Shown here in pieces: positions 21,487 to 32,742 of a stretch of 64,000 nt of DNA; the stretch's first letter is position 1, and every line of letters begins with the position of its first letter. This DNA comes from Pseudovirgaria hyperparasitica (Eukaryota; Ascomycota; Dothideomycetes; Acrospermales; Acrospermaceae): positions 342,999-406,998 of the forward strand of contig NW_022985554.1 in NCBI RefSeq assembly GCF_010093815.1. Reading direction: 5' to 3'. The translations under genes and the position numbers were made by a program. The notes under the pieces are model-generated. The model was not told where the DNA came from. It was given only the letters and a program-made list of their open reading frames with translations, and ran no database searches.

Positions 21487-22227
21487 ATGCCTTCAACGCC
21501 ATCGTCCGATACCATTAATACCTCCAAAGCGCACCAAGTTACCCACGAACTGCCTGATGTCTGTCCCCGTCCTCTGCCCGGCGAATCCGTTCAGACATGG
21601 TCCTTCCTCGTAGACTCCGTCGCAACCAACGCCATCGGTGATCTGCGCCGCACACCTTCGCAGCTCTCACAATACAACGATTGGGCAGCGCGCATACGGA
21701 AAACATACGGATCTGTCGGTGCCTTTGTGATACAACGACGCTTACAATGGGTTCCGCGCAAACACGATGCAGACGGTACACCGCTTTTCGAGACCGTGTG
21801 CGGCGAAGACGGGAATCCGCTGGCGGATAGCAGAGACTACAAAGTTCTCCGTAACGACTGGCCGTATGGGATCGAGGACGGCATCACGCATCTTTGCGTG
21901 TGGATGAAGGGCAGGTTAGGCTCTGGGGACGAGGTCCTTGCAAACGGAGAGACGGGCAGGAGAGGCCAATTGACGAAGCAAGGTAGGGCGTGTGTCGACC
22001 AATACGTGTACGAGACTTTCACGAAGCCGTTAAGGGAAAAAGCCAATATACAGGGCGAGGAAGTGGTGTTCAATTGGGCAGGGAGTAGTAATGGTGGCGG
22101 TGACGGTGTGCATGTGTTGTGGTTCAAGAACTGGATTGAGCTGCAGAGTGTCAGGGGCATTGATCATATCCATGTGCTGCTAAGGGGTGCGACCGAGGGC
22201 ATGGTCGAGGCTTGGCTGGATGGTTAA
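21487..22227 (+). CDS. DUF3605 protein (N-acetylglucosamine-induced protein 1-like)
   Basis: Single-exon gene of 246 residues from the ATG at 21487 (MPSTPSSDTINTSKAHQVTH). The segments WAARIRKTYGSVGAFVIQRR, LRNDWPYGIEDGITHLCVWM and a C-terminal HVLWFKNW...RGIDHIHVLLRG are the typical blocks of DUF3605, a fungal family often named N-acetylglucosamine-induced protein 1. Its biochemical role is unknown. The conserved WPYG...HL(C/V)VW and FKNW...HIHVL pieces are the most constrained. No membrane segment or signal peptide is seen, so it is probably cytosolic. Convergent with the phosphoesterase gene. Confidence 0.8.
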   Translation: MPSTPSSDTINTSKAHQVTHELPDVCPRPLPGESVQTWSFLVDSVATNAIGDLRRTPSQLSQYNDWAARIRKTYGSVGAFVIQRRLQWVPRKHDADGTPLFETVCGEDGNPLADSRDYKVLRNDWPYGIEDGITHLCVWMKGRLGSGDEVLANGETGRRGQLTKQGRACVDQYVYETFTKPLREKANIQGEEVVFNWAGSSNGGGDGVHVLWFKNWIELQSVRGIDHIHVLLRGATEGMVEAWLDG

Positions 22228-22766
22228 ATGGGCCGCGACTGAGCGGTATATAGAACGTGATGAACGACGCATAGAGAATACTGAGGTACCCCTTGTAGAG
22301 TCAGTGGAACTACTAGACGTTCTCTCGGTCAATTAGACTTGGGACTAGATATAGAAATTCAAGATATATACGCCTTACAACAGAAACAGTAATTGATCAT
22401 AGGAGCACACATTACCTTTATGAAGTTCTCAATTCGATATCATATCCTTGCTGCAGTTGAACAGTACGCTTTCTTTTCTCTCTAGGATCTCAGACACTAA
22501 CCTCGGACACTATTCTTCTCATTATACCAGATAGTGCGAACAAAGGCAGAGCGGGAGAGCATATACAAGTATATGTATATGTAGAGTTCTAACTTCAGAC
22601 CAGCTCTATGCTTTAGTAGTACTGTAATTTCTTTAGTCTATGACTGTAGTCCGCTTTCATATCTACAACGCATCTGCCCCTCACGCAAACATAACATCAT
22701 CTCTCATCTCATCATGCTACATATACAACAAGACCGCCTCCAACCCATGCATCTGTCACAACCATC
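22228..22766. other. Convergent 3' spacer
   Basis: 539 bp, AT-rich, between the stops of the DUF3605 gene (+) and the phosphoesterase gene (-). No gene is seen. Confidence 0.55.
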
Positions 22767-24846
22767 TTAACTCCCAATCCCGGCTCCAACCGGACAGTCC
22801 GGCACATGTGCCTGCCACATCTGCTTCGCGAATACAGGCAGATAACTATTCGTCGTAAACGTCTTGGGCAAGTAATAGCTTACATCTGCCGCCGCATACG
22901 TTCCTCCGACTTTATTCAGTGCATCAATCACATAGCTCTGTATGAAGTCTAGAAACACGACGTCCACCGTCTCCGGCTCCGTGCCATCGGCGGGGAACGA
23001 GGCATTCGCTTGCAAGTCGTTTGGCTGCGCGTAAAACGGGATCCGGGCGTGCATTGTGTCGTCGCCGTCAGAGCCGAAATCGTCGGTGGTAGTGTAGCCT
23101 GGCGACGGCGTGCTACGGCGGATCGTGCGGCCGGAGCGCTTGTGTAGGCTCGGCGATGTGGTGGGTGGGTCGACACATGTGTCGCCATCGAGGAGGATAT
23201 ATGGCTGGAATGCAAAGTCTCGCGTCTCAAACCCACGTTCTGGCGGAGCTGGAGTAGAGCGCTTCTGGAATGCGCCTGCGTTGAGGATGCCGAGGACTTG
23301 CTTTGCTTGTGCGTATGGCACATCGGGGATGAATTGGAAGGCGTCGGCGAAGGGACTGACGATGAAGCTATCGTCGTAGGTGAAGGGGCCTTTTGCGAGG
23401 TCGAAGCGGATGCTACCGGTGTTTATGATGATGATTCGGGGTGTAGTTGCACGAGTGCTGTTCACGACGACCGTGGAGAGTGCAGTGCTTAGCAGGCTGA
23501 AGATGTTGCCGGCGCTCATGAACGGCGCGCAGGTTTGGCACCATGTCTGTGGCGCGCAGCCGTAGAGTGATGTGAGGTTGAGTTTTGTGCGCTCGGTGGT
23601 GATGTCGGCGGTTACGGATTTCCCGGCTTGTGTGTCAAGCGGGCGGACTGTATGGGCCTGTGAACCAGAGGCGTGGTAGGCGAAGGTCAGACGGTTCCAG
23701 TCCAGGTAGCGGCGAGCATAACGGAGGGAAGAGGACGTGTTCGAGTGCGGCAAAGTAATGTTTGAGATGATCTTTGCTTCGCGCGACGGATGGGGGACAT
23801 CCTTAGGGGACTTGGGACCGCATGATAGGCCATCGATTGCGACCCAGCCAAGGGTTTCACAATATCTGCCGGATTCGAGGGCAGTGGCTTTATTGTCGTA
23901 GACAAAGAAGTCGCGTATGTGCGTGTGGCCACCGAAACCTTGGATTGGAACATCTGGTCTAGCTTTCCGGATGGCAGAGTACACTGTTGCGAATGTGCCC
24001 GTGTCTCCGGCTTTGCCTGTTGGGCGGACCGGGTTATGCCCAATCAGAAGAAACATGTCGATCGGCTTGTGGTAATTCACCGCATCGAGAAACCATTGCT
24101 CCTTGACCATGTCAGCCCCCTTCGTAATCTTCGACACATTTGAGTTGCCCGTAAAATCGAAGAGAACGCCGAATGACATGATCCGGATTCCTGTGCGGCA
24201 CGTCAACTTCAGCTCCCTGGATACGAGATGACAACGTCTTACCGTGTTCTGTCTTGAAGTATCTGTACCTCTGTCCGATATATTCGAATGCGCTCGTACT
24301 TGGATTGTATATTTGCACATTACTTGTCAAATACCGATCGCCATAGAACTTCGAGAATTGCGAAAATGTTTCATAGGCAATCTCCGAGACGTACAGCTCA
24401 TGATTCCCAATCGTAAGTAGATCATAATCAAGCTTCTCGAATATCACATTCGAGACGGCTCCATTCGGCGACGTAGCATCACTCAATCCGGCACCATCGT
24501 GGAGATCTCCTGTGTCAACCACTAGCAGATCGACTCCTAGCTCTTTCGACTTCCTTCTCATCCCCTTGACGAAGCTGACATAGTCACCCCAGTCTGCGCC
24601 ATAGTTCTGCTCCTTCAAATGTCCCTCAAGCCAGCCATGCGTGTCTGTAGTATGCAGGAAGTTGATTTGACCCCACTCTAGCTGCGACTTGGGGCCATTG
24701 GTCGCATTCTGCGATTCGGGCTGCATACGTCGCACGGAGCGTGTCTGAACGATGTCGTGCGCCGGTGCGCCATAACAGTCGTCACACGCACGAGCGAAAT
24801 TTATGAGGCCTGACAGGACCCCAGATAATGAGAGGAAGCAGCGCAT
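22767..24846 (-). CDS. Secreted calcineurin-type metallophosphoesterase, 5'-nucleotidase-like
   Basis: Exons 24846-24243 and 24190-22767 (donor GTAAGA, acceptor CGCACAG) give 675 residues. The ATG at 24846 opens with a signal-peptide-like stretch (MRCFLSLSGVLSGLINFARA); an in-frame ATG at 24897 would only put extra residues before it. Metal-site motifs appear in order: TDTHG (Asp68, His70), DTGDLHDG (Asp114), IGNHE (Asn148, His149), LIGHNP and FGGHTHIRD. A 5'-nucleotidase C-terminal-type domain follows, including IIINTGSIRFDL and DDSFIVSPF. Budding-yeast YHR202W is a likely relative. It probably hydrolyses phosphomonoesters or nucleotides in the secretory pathway, vacuole or outside the cell; the substrate is not known. 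A Ser/Thr/Arg-rich insert (about residues 565-595) separates conserved blocks. Confidence 0.88.
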
Positions 24847-25677
24847 CGTGATTTGTGGTGCTATAAAGTTCCAGAGTGGACGCAGCGCATATGTCATCCA
24901 CCTGCGGCCTGTGTAGTGAGAAATCACGTCAAAATGACCTTGTCAGCGGCGTCGAGCATAGTATACTTGAAGGCGCATCCAAGGATCTTTGTGCAAGATT
25001 CAAGCTACCGGGATTAGCCTTACGTTGGAGATGGATCTGCATCGCATTGCTTAGCGATGAGTAGATGCCGGCGCCATCTCAAGACGGATTTGGAAGGCCA
25101 TTGATTGACGGCTGGGGCGGTGGATATGGTGGCTCCATGTCAATTGACGTCTAGGGGTCGTACGCCCATTCTTTAGAAAGTGGCGACTAGGCAAGATGTG
25201 GGAACGTTTGCAAGTGGTAAGGCGTGAACGAGCGCCGTTGAAGCGAGGGAAGCTTATGTGGGCACAAGCTTCTGGTGCATTTGGCGGCCGATTGCCCAAT
25301 TGTCCGGGCCCCGGGGCTGCTGCGAGCGTCTGATTCGTCCAAGCCACGGAGTACATATGCATCTCCGTTCTGGAAACCGGGAAATGGATTGGGGATACGT
25401 GCCGGGTGGTGAGTGTGGAGACGACTGGGGCCATAGATAGGGACTCGCCTACACCATAACTGTGGATATGCTCTCGATTGATAACCTCGCCTTTGACGCA
25501 CGTGAACAGCACGTGCTGAGGACCTGTTAGAGGTTATTTGACGGACTCACATATGCCTATCGTTCTCTATGAATAGACGTTTAGACGATATTTGGATTGG
25601 TTTCTGGCCTCTTTGGTGGCTCATTATGCTATGTGTTTTGGTTTCTCCTGAAACGCGACAAGGCCGCAGAGAGGACC
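24847..25677. other. Spacer between phosphoesterase and glutathione transferase genes
   Basis: 831 bp holding the promoter of the phosphoesterase and the 3' side of the transferase gene. Open frames on both strands overlap extensively and show no recognisable domain. Confidence 0.5.
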
Positions 25678-26800
25678 TCAGAGTTTGATCTCCTGCTCGA
25701 ACTTCTTCTGCCACTCTAACACTTGTGGATGCTCGATGCTGCCGGGCTTCACCTTGGTCCATTCCTTCTCGTATCCTTCCTCTATGTGCGGATATGGTCC
25801 TAAAGGCGTGATTGCCAGTGGATTTATATCCGCGTGGCTCTTCGTGTACTGCGAGCTGTAAGCACATCTCTGCCCACTCGTCAAAGTCATTCCAATCGAA
25901 CACTTACATTCTCTTTGATATGTTTCCAATCCGTGCTCTCTCTGAAACCTTTCACACCCCAGTACAACCCCTTCAACCAATTGTTCAGCATGGGATAACT
26001 ACCCCTGATCGATCCCAAGTCGCACTTGAAGTGTTGCACATATACCACGTCGAACCGGACGATCGTCGCATACAGCCTGATGTCCAGCTCCGTCAACTCC
26101 TTTCCAAGCACATATGGTCCTCCGTTGCGAGCGACCAGCTGCTCAACGAAGTTCAGCGCGCCAAATAGCGGCGGGATAGCTTCGTTGTATGCATCTTGCG
26201 TCTTTGCAAACCCGGCCTTGTATACGCCTGCATTAATATAGCTCTGTATAAATGGCGTTAGAACATCGATGGTACCCTTGTGCTTCTCTGGGTAGAAGTC
26301 GAGGCCAGCCTTCTCTGGTTCAAGCAAGCCATTGAATGCATTTGGCAGCCAGCGCAGAATCTCTGCAGACTCGTTCGACACGGCAGTATTCAGCTTGATG
26401 TCCCAGATCAGAGGAACTGAATATCGACCTGTATACGCAGGATCGGCCTGGAAGTAGACCGCTGAGAGATGAGTTGAGTGAAAGAGAGCGTCAACGGTGG
26501 CATTAGGGTAGGATGTGTCGTCGGTGGGAAATTGCCAGGGCTTAGGGTACGGCAGGACTGTGCTGATGGGGAGAATCGATGTAAGTCCCTTGAGGTGACG
26601 CACAAGGTTTACGCGATGAGCGAAGGGACAGAAGAGACCTGGAGTGATTAGATCCAACGGCCTGGAGCTTGAGATGAAAGCAGGTTTGAAGGCTCACCGA
26701 TATATAAATGATATCGATCCTTCTCTGGCTCAAATTTCCCCCCTTTCTCGATGACTGCATGCCACCCATCGTCTGTGCCAGCTTTATGTATGTCGCCCAT
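25678..26800 (-). CDS. Omega-class glutathione transferase (Ecm4/GTO-like)
   Basis: Three exons (26800-26698, 26638-25908, 25848-25678) give 334 residues with phase closing at every junction. Exon 1 begins MGDIHKAGTDDGWHAVIEKG and ends in RYHLYIG; splicing joins it to LFCPFAHRVNLVRHLKGL. The CPFAHR motif carries the catalytic Cys38 used by glutathionyl-hydroquinone reductases and omega transferases in place of Tyr/Ser. The second domain has IQSYINAGVYKAGFAKTQDA and an LTELDIRLYATIVRFDVVY segment, where the family helix carries the conserved Asp. The C-terminal exon reads TKSHADINPLAITPLG, matching the Ecm4 end (NP-xI-P-GP). Such enzymes reduce glutathionyl conjugates or disulfides. The cytosol is likely. 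The intron-3 acceptor could also be used 7 bp upstream but would break the frame. Confidence 0.88.
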
Positions 26801-27382
26801 GCTTGCTCGACTCTCCGCTGGCGGCTTATTCAGATCTAGTCCAGGCCTGAGAAGACTTAGTGATGATGTGAATGAAGTCAGTGGTGAAAACCTGACATTG
26901 AAGCAATGAAGATATGTCCAACTTGTTACGCAAGGCGGGGCATGTAAGATAGAATTGCCGTCACACACTTATCAACTCAAAGAAGTCGTGGAATACGTTC
27001 CAATTAGGTCCCTGCGAATTATTCTGCTTTGATTGAATCTCAGAAATGTGGTTAACACTCACAAGGCAAAAATTGTGAGATTCGTTTGGAAGTACAGGAT
27101 CGTGGTGGTATTAGCTTACCAAGGTACTCGTGGATAGACGGTACCTAGAGCTCCACACGCTTGCCTCGGCGGCCAACTGCATTCACTCCAGGCACGCTCC
27201 TGAGACATTCTATCTAAGCTTTATTGCCAACAATGTTTCTCCAGACAAAGTATTACTGTCAACATGTTTACAATGCTCAAAATGCTTTTTGTCTAACATG
27301 CAATATGTTACATATATGCCCATCTCATGACCTTTTTTCAGTCAGCTCAATCATACAAATTCCCTGCAAAGTACGAACTGAT
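26801..27382. other. Spacer between transferase start and WBP1 stop
   Basis: 582 bp, AT-rich. It holds the promoter of the glutathione transferase gene and the WBP1 3' UTR; no gene is seen. Confidence 0.5.
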
Positions 27383-28889
27383 CTACTGGTTCTTCTTCAC
27401 ACTCTTCTCCGTTGGCGCCGAGTATAGCCAGAGTGCAACGAACGCTAACCAACCAGCAATTGTGATCCAGATACCCGAAATCCATACCCACGCTCCGCTG
27501 ATGGCATAGCTCCTCGGCCATTCGTCGTGTGCAAAATGCCGCACCGTCACTTGTCTCTTCTCGTCTACATTCGTCAGGAACGGGCGCTTGTAGTTGACAC
27601 GGAAGTTAAATATGCCGTGCTGATCGGGAGTCTTGAAGTGTACTCCGTAGATAGTGCTCTCCGGTGTTTGGGAGACAGGAGAGAGGTTGAGACGGTGGAA
27701 TGGTGACAGCATTGAAAACTCGAGCTGGACTTTGTCGCCTACTGCTGGGGTGAAAGGTGTCCAGCGATCCTCGACCCATTCCGAGAGCTCGATCATATAT
27801 GTCTGGGGACGTTAGTGAGGATCAGGAGCTCAAGCCTAGAATTGTCACTTACGACGTCGCTCTTGATGCGATATATTGTAGGATTGTCCTCCGGTACATT
27901 CACAGAAGTGACGTTGTAGCTCGGCTTGCCCTTGCTGGAGTCGAAATCATCTGCATAATGCTGCAAGCGGCCAACTTTGAGCACGCCCGTCTCTTTGAAA
28001 GTCCAGCCGGCTACTTTCTTCGAGAAATCACGGTTGACAGTCTTGACCTCTTTGTCATTGTGCTTAACTTTAGCATCGAACCATTTGTTTTGTAGCATCT
28101 CCGACGATCCGAGCACGGTGAAGCGCGCATTATTGCGCGCCTGCATAGTAGTGATCAGAGATAATTGCTCTCCAACGGCGAATGGATCTTCGAGTACGTC
28201 CGCCTCTTCTTTCGGATTGTAGCTGTAGGCAGTGCTCGGGGCACGAAGGACTGGCGAGAGGAGAGGGCTGGTGTTTCCTAAGGTTTGGCCAACAGCTCTC
28301 GGGACCGCAATGAGGCCATCTCCAGAGAAGTAAGTCTTTACACCTGGTCGCAGAGGAGTAGGGGGCGGTAAAAGAAGTACATCGTGCTTATCGGCTGCCG
28401 AGGCAGAGTCATAGTTGAAATGGTCGACCACTATCGAGTTACGGTCGGAGGGAAGATGGATGTCCAGTTCAAGGAGTAGCGAGACGATTGACGTCGGCGT
28501 GGTAGATTCGCCCGAGAGAGCAAGGAGGATGTTGCCTTCTTTGCTGGCAAACTCAAGAATCTTGTGTGGCGTGAGTTCAGGTCCGAGACCTTTGGCCTTG
28601 CCGGGGAAGAGCAGGACATGGTCGTATGCTCGTTCGCCATGCCGGAACAGCGATATACCTGATGATTTGGGCGTCGAATAGTCTATCGAGAAGCCTCGCG
28701 CTATTCACATTAGCAATGCTTCATATATTAGACTCTAAGCTCCAAACCTTGCAGGTCTGATAGGAACTGTGAATATTTGTCTCTATCAGCCAGTTCTTCC
28801 ACCAACACCAATAATCTGTTCCCGCTCGAACTAGCAGCCTGCACCGCACCTAGCAGTGCAAGCAGAAGAAACGATAATAGCCACTTCAT
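27383..28889 (-). CDS. WBP1: Oligosaccharyltransferase subunit Wbp1/OST48
   Basis: Exons 28889-28748, 28700-27853 and 27802-27383 give 469 residues. The N-terminus MKWLLSFLLLALLGAVQA is a signal peptide. The luminal part has NRLLVLVEELADRDKYSQFL, the DYSTPKSSG and YDHVLLFPGKAKGLGP blocks, and DPFAVGEQLSLITTMQARNN with ARFTVLGSSEMLQNKWF, all hallmark Wbp1/DDOST segments. One membrane helix near the C-terminus (ISGIWITIAGWLAFVALWLY) leads to a short cytosolic tail ending KKNQ, a KKxx ER-retrieval signal. Wbp1 is an essential subunit of the complex that transfers Glc3Man9GlcNAc2 to Asn in the ER lumen. The 48-bp introns are among the shortest here. Divergent from the complex I gene. Confidence 0.95.
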
Positions 28890-29135
28890 CGTGCGGCGTC
28901 GTGTGATGAAGCTCTATTACGAACGTGAGCTTTTGTCGCATTACAAGTTCCACGTATGCCCTCGAGTCTTGGCGTCGCCAACTGGAACTACATTTCGCCG
29001 AGCAACGTTCGACCTCCAGTCCGCATAGCTACTGATATCGACACAATACCTTGAAACCTGCCATTGGGGTCATATACTCAGTCAAACGCTCTGTCTGCGA
29101 CCTGTCTATTGATCGCATTCCTCTAAACACCCGCC
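28890..29135. promoter_or_regulatory. Compact bidirectional promoter of WBP1 and complex I 9.5 kDa gene
   Basis: Only 246 bp separate the two divergent start codons, so both promoters and both 5' UTRs must share this space. No TATA box is evident. Confidence 0.6.
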
Positions 29136-29424
29136 ATGTCTGCTGCTCCGCACTTCTTCAGCACGCCCTTCCGTTACATACGATATGCCTCTCACCAATA
29201 CCCAGCCTACTTTTGGTCGATCGTTGTCGGAGTTGCAGGCCCTGCATCCTTCTTTTATGCGCCCCCGATAAGAAGAGCGTTTGGAGATAACATCAACCCG
29301 AAGCCTATCCCTCTCACATACCCAGGTATGTATCTTTCTTGCTGGAGTGAGGCGCATCAAGCTGACCTGGTTGCTAGTTCCCAAGGGACCGCGAAACATT
29401 CCCACGGGCTTCGACGACGAGTAA
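29136..29424 (+). CDS. nuo9.5: NADH:ubiquinone oxidoreductase 9.5 kDa subunit
   Basis: Exons 29136-29325 and 29378-29424 are joined across a 52-bp intron (GTATGT to TTGCTAG) and encode 78 residues. The protein starts MSAAPHFFSTPFRYIRYASH, has one membrane helix (AYFWSIVVGVAGPASFFYA), the PPIRRAFGD block, and ends VPKGPRNIPTGFDDE; the last 15 residues come entirely from exon 2. This matches the fungal complex I 9.5 kDa accessory subunit of Neurospora crassa, a small single-pass protein of the mitochondrial inner membrane. Without the splice, the frame would run on into non-conserved sequence. Confidence 0.9.
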
Positions 29425-29954
29425 GCATGAGCTATACCGTAGATGGAACTGTAAATATAGGTCTGAAAGGCGATAGGGCGTTGAACAAAGAAAGAATATG
29501 AGCCTGGGGCAGCAAGACGATTATGCAATAAGTAACACAAGGATTACAATGCAGAGCATTCACTCCAATTCAATCGCATTTTGGTTGTGTAATAGTATGA
29601 TTCCATTTCATGTCACACCCATCATCCACTCTGTATGACCTTGAGTAAACGCCATACGCAAGAATGTCAACTGCTCCGGAAACCGAATGTGCATGACAGC
29701 GAAGGATTAACGAACTAGTGAAATGAAAATAGGGAGGGGCAAGGAATTCCTGCAGCGGCCACAACAAGCGTTATACCAAGCCGAATACCAAATGAACCAA
29801 GAAGCGTAAAATCACCACGACTACAGCAAGACGCCTATGAAAACGACCACTTCAACTCGATATCACCGCATTCTTCGTCCTTTGTCGCAATGTGCGAGAC
29901 CGACAGTCTTGTCGATCCTGGCAAGCGGGTCTTTCAGGATGCGTACAAACACCT
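29425..29954. other. Convergent 3' spacer
   Basis: 530 bp between the stops of the complex I gene (+) and the BTB gene (-). No gene is seen. Confidence 0.55.
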
Positions 29955-31602
29955 TCATTCCTTACGAGAGCGCTTGTGAGATGCGTCGCTATTTTTCGTG
30001 TCCACTTCTACTCCACCCATAGTTTCGTCATCGTCATCGGACCCATCTTCCTTTTCAGGTTCACCAAACATTGTATTCTCAATGACTTCTTCCATGTCCA
30101 CCTCCGAGGAAGCTCTAGATGGGGCTGAACGCTTGCGAGTTGGGATCGGGTCTTGGTCTTGATCAATATTATCACCAGCGGTAGGAAGCGCCCACGGAAT
30201 ATCCTTCTCGTTGTCGAACTTGCAACTGGTCAAGTGGTCAACAGGGTGTTTAGCAAGATCCAACAAGCTCTCGTTGCTCAGGAGTTCAGCCTCGACAAGC
30301 GATTGTCGCACAAGCTCTTTTATCTCCAGGACATGGTTCTCGACAACTTGCGACGCCTTCTTGGACATGTTGAACCTGTTGTGGAAGACATTCAGGACCG
30401 TGCGGTCGAGGTAGGCGCTGGGACCTGCTTGCGCGAGGTCGGTGTAGAACTGAAATCCGCCGTCCGGGGCGCGGTAGCTTTTGTCGTTGACGATGGCCTG
30501 GCCAAACCAATGGCGGAAGAAACCAAGAGCTACCCAGAACATCACGTCGGCGGAGTAGGCCTGGCGCTGACTATTGTCACCGGCCCTTCTCTGGATTTGG
30601 CGAGGGTACAGTGAGATGATTCTTGCTTCGAGGACCTTGCCACGCATGTTCAGGCGGTCGCGTTTTCTCTCGATGACAGCCATGCACTCTGGGAAGATGA
30701 TCGACTTTGTAGCATCGGTCAGACTGTTATATTTGCCCACGGTATGGATCACAGCCTCTCTGAAGATGAGTACGCTCTTCATCCGATAAGCCGCGTTGAG
30801 CCAGACTGTTGGTTGTCTAGAGATGATGCGGAAGAGTTCTTGGCCAAATGCCATGAACACATTCTCGAGTGCTTTCGAAACAATCGGCAGAATGTCCAGG
30901 TACTCAGCAATATCGAGGTGAGGGAACGCCTCCATCATGATGTGCTGGAGGTTCTTACCCTGGATGTCGAGTGGCTTGTTGTACATGGCTGCGAAGCAGT
31001 TCTTGTACTGCTTGTAAATGTTCTCATCAACCTTAGGAGTCAATCCTGAATTCTTTGCGTATGCAACGCTGGGCGGGTTAGTAGGTGCCAGCATCCCCTT
31101 GTCGGTCAGTTCCTAGGACATAATAGTCAGTATGAGTATCTCAGACCTAACATATACGCCTTGAAGTCTCCATGAAAGGAGCTGATGATATGCTAAACTT
31201 GATTACGAATAAGCAAGCCACGTATAGGAGGACAGGAGGCTCGACAAAGTTCAAGACATATAGACCATGTATGCGGTATTGATTCAAGGAGCCCAAAGGA
31301 ACTTCGAAAAGCTCAACTTGGAGTGACAGGAAAACAGATAGGCAGCTTACCAAACGGGCCAAAATTCCACTCTTGAATTGTTCACTCGGTGGCTGAATGA
31401 GCTCGATGTGGTAGAGTGGTCGACCCTGACGCTTAGCCGTGGGTCCCAAAGGAGCCTCAGACTTCTTGGAGACCAGATCCGCAAAGAAGCCAGGCGAGGA
31501 CTCGCGAAGTACCTGCGAATGGACCTTGAATTGAAGATCTTCACGTGGGCCAAGGATGACCTGGACATCGCCGTCTTCGGAGGTCGAGAATCTACCCGCC
31601 AT
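29955..31602 (-). CDS. BTB/POZ-domain protein with acidic, basic-ended tail
   Basis: Exons 31602-31351 and 31112-29955 are joined in phase 0 (donor GTAAGC, acceptor TCCTAG) for 469 residues. The first 150 residues form a BTB/POZ fold: GDVQVILGPREDLQFKVHSQ, VLRESSPGFFADLV, then IYKQYKNCFAAMYNKPLDIQ and DIAEYLDILPIVSKALENV. The rest is helical and unassigned (for example RQPTVWLNAAYRMKSVLIFR and CMAVIERKRDRLNMRG). The tail carries a basic patch (PTRKRSAPSR), an acidic run (EDGSDDDDE) and KRSRKE at the end, which could be nuclear signals. BTB domains dimerise and often bridge to Cullin-3, but no second known domain (Kelch, zinc finger, MATH) is visible, so the role is open. Similar BTB proteins are numerous in filamentous fungi. 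Confidence 0.75.
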
Positions 31603-32742
31603 GCTTGTCGTACACGGGCAGATCTACGTAAAGAGGTTAATGTGAGTCTTGAAAGTCAATTGGATTAATCGAAGATCACAGAAACAGATCTTGGGAAGGC
31701 TGAGTGTCAAGTGTTGCAAGAAGGAAGGATTATTCGACAAGTAGAGATAGAGTCACTCCGGTGACTACAGAATCTGCGACTGTTCCTGGGATGACCATTT
31801 ATGCCTGTTCTGTCATCAACCGCACGACTTTTCACTTACTGCCTAGTAGGCTAGCGTACGAGTCAGTATGGTGAACGACATTTGCTGCAGTTGAAGTCGA
31901 GTTCAGCGTCATCGCTTAAAGTAGTAAACAAGGGATATCAGGTTTCGAGTCACAGCCAACGTAGCCAACGTGTAACAGGAGAAGTACCTGTTCTACAAGC
32001 GTAGGAGAACAACCGTTTCATCACCGCCCTTGCTCAGGATAACGCGGATCTCTCTGAATTGTGGACCCTGGATCGAGTATACTTTTCAGGTTTTGGTAGT
32101 TCTGCTCAGTTTCAGCGATCGAACTACGCATGTCTCCTCGAGTTTCTGCGGCTCGTCCACACTTTCTGATTCTCTACGTATTTTTGAGCACTTCCTGCTC
32201 TCTTCTTTGCAATGTTCTGATATTCTGATTATATTAATTTGAGCTTCTCAAAGTCCCTTCTTGTTTTCTGTCTATCTAGATCTATGTATGTCTTTATCAG
32301 CGGCTACCCCTGATATGACGTAAGTTCACTTCATCTTTCAGGTGGGGCTTTACCACTCAATACGCACCGCCCTAGCGACCGTGGTGCGTCACCGCTGTCC
32401 TTATAAGCTCATCTTACCACGGCCCTTGCTTCTCCTGCTTTTCACCTTGAACCAACCTCTCCACACACCTCAATTTTGTGGTCAGGTCGTGCCCTGGTAA
32501 GATCGTTGCAAGATGTCACTGTCACTCCAGAACCCAGGCTTACAAGGCAGCAATTCCAACACATCTTTCACCTTGCCATACCGGCCAAAAGTTTAGGTAA
32601 ACAGAATTCATACCTCCTAGAGCACCTGGAAATTTTTCACCCAGTTGCACTTTTAGCAAATCCAACGAACTAACATCTTCTGCAGCCCGACACCAAAGCC
32701 AGCTCCACAGCATTCGACGCTGAGCCGCGTGACGCAGCCATC
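31603..32742. other. Divergent intergenic region upstream of the BTB and zinc-knuckle genes
   Basis: 1140 bp of promoter and leader sequence for the two divergent genes. Several short open frames occur, none recognisable. Confidence 0.5.
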
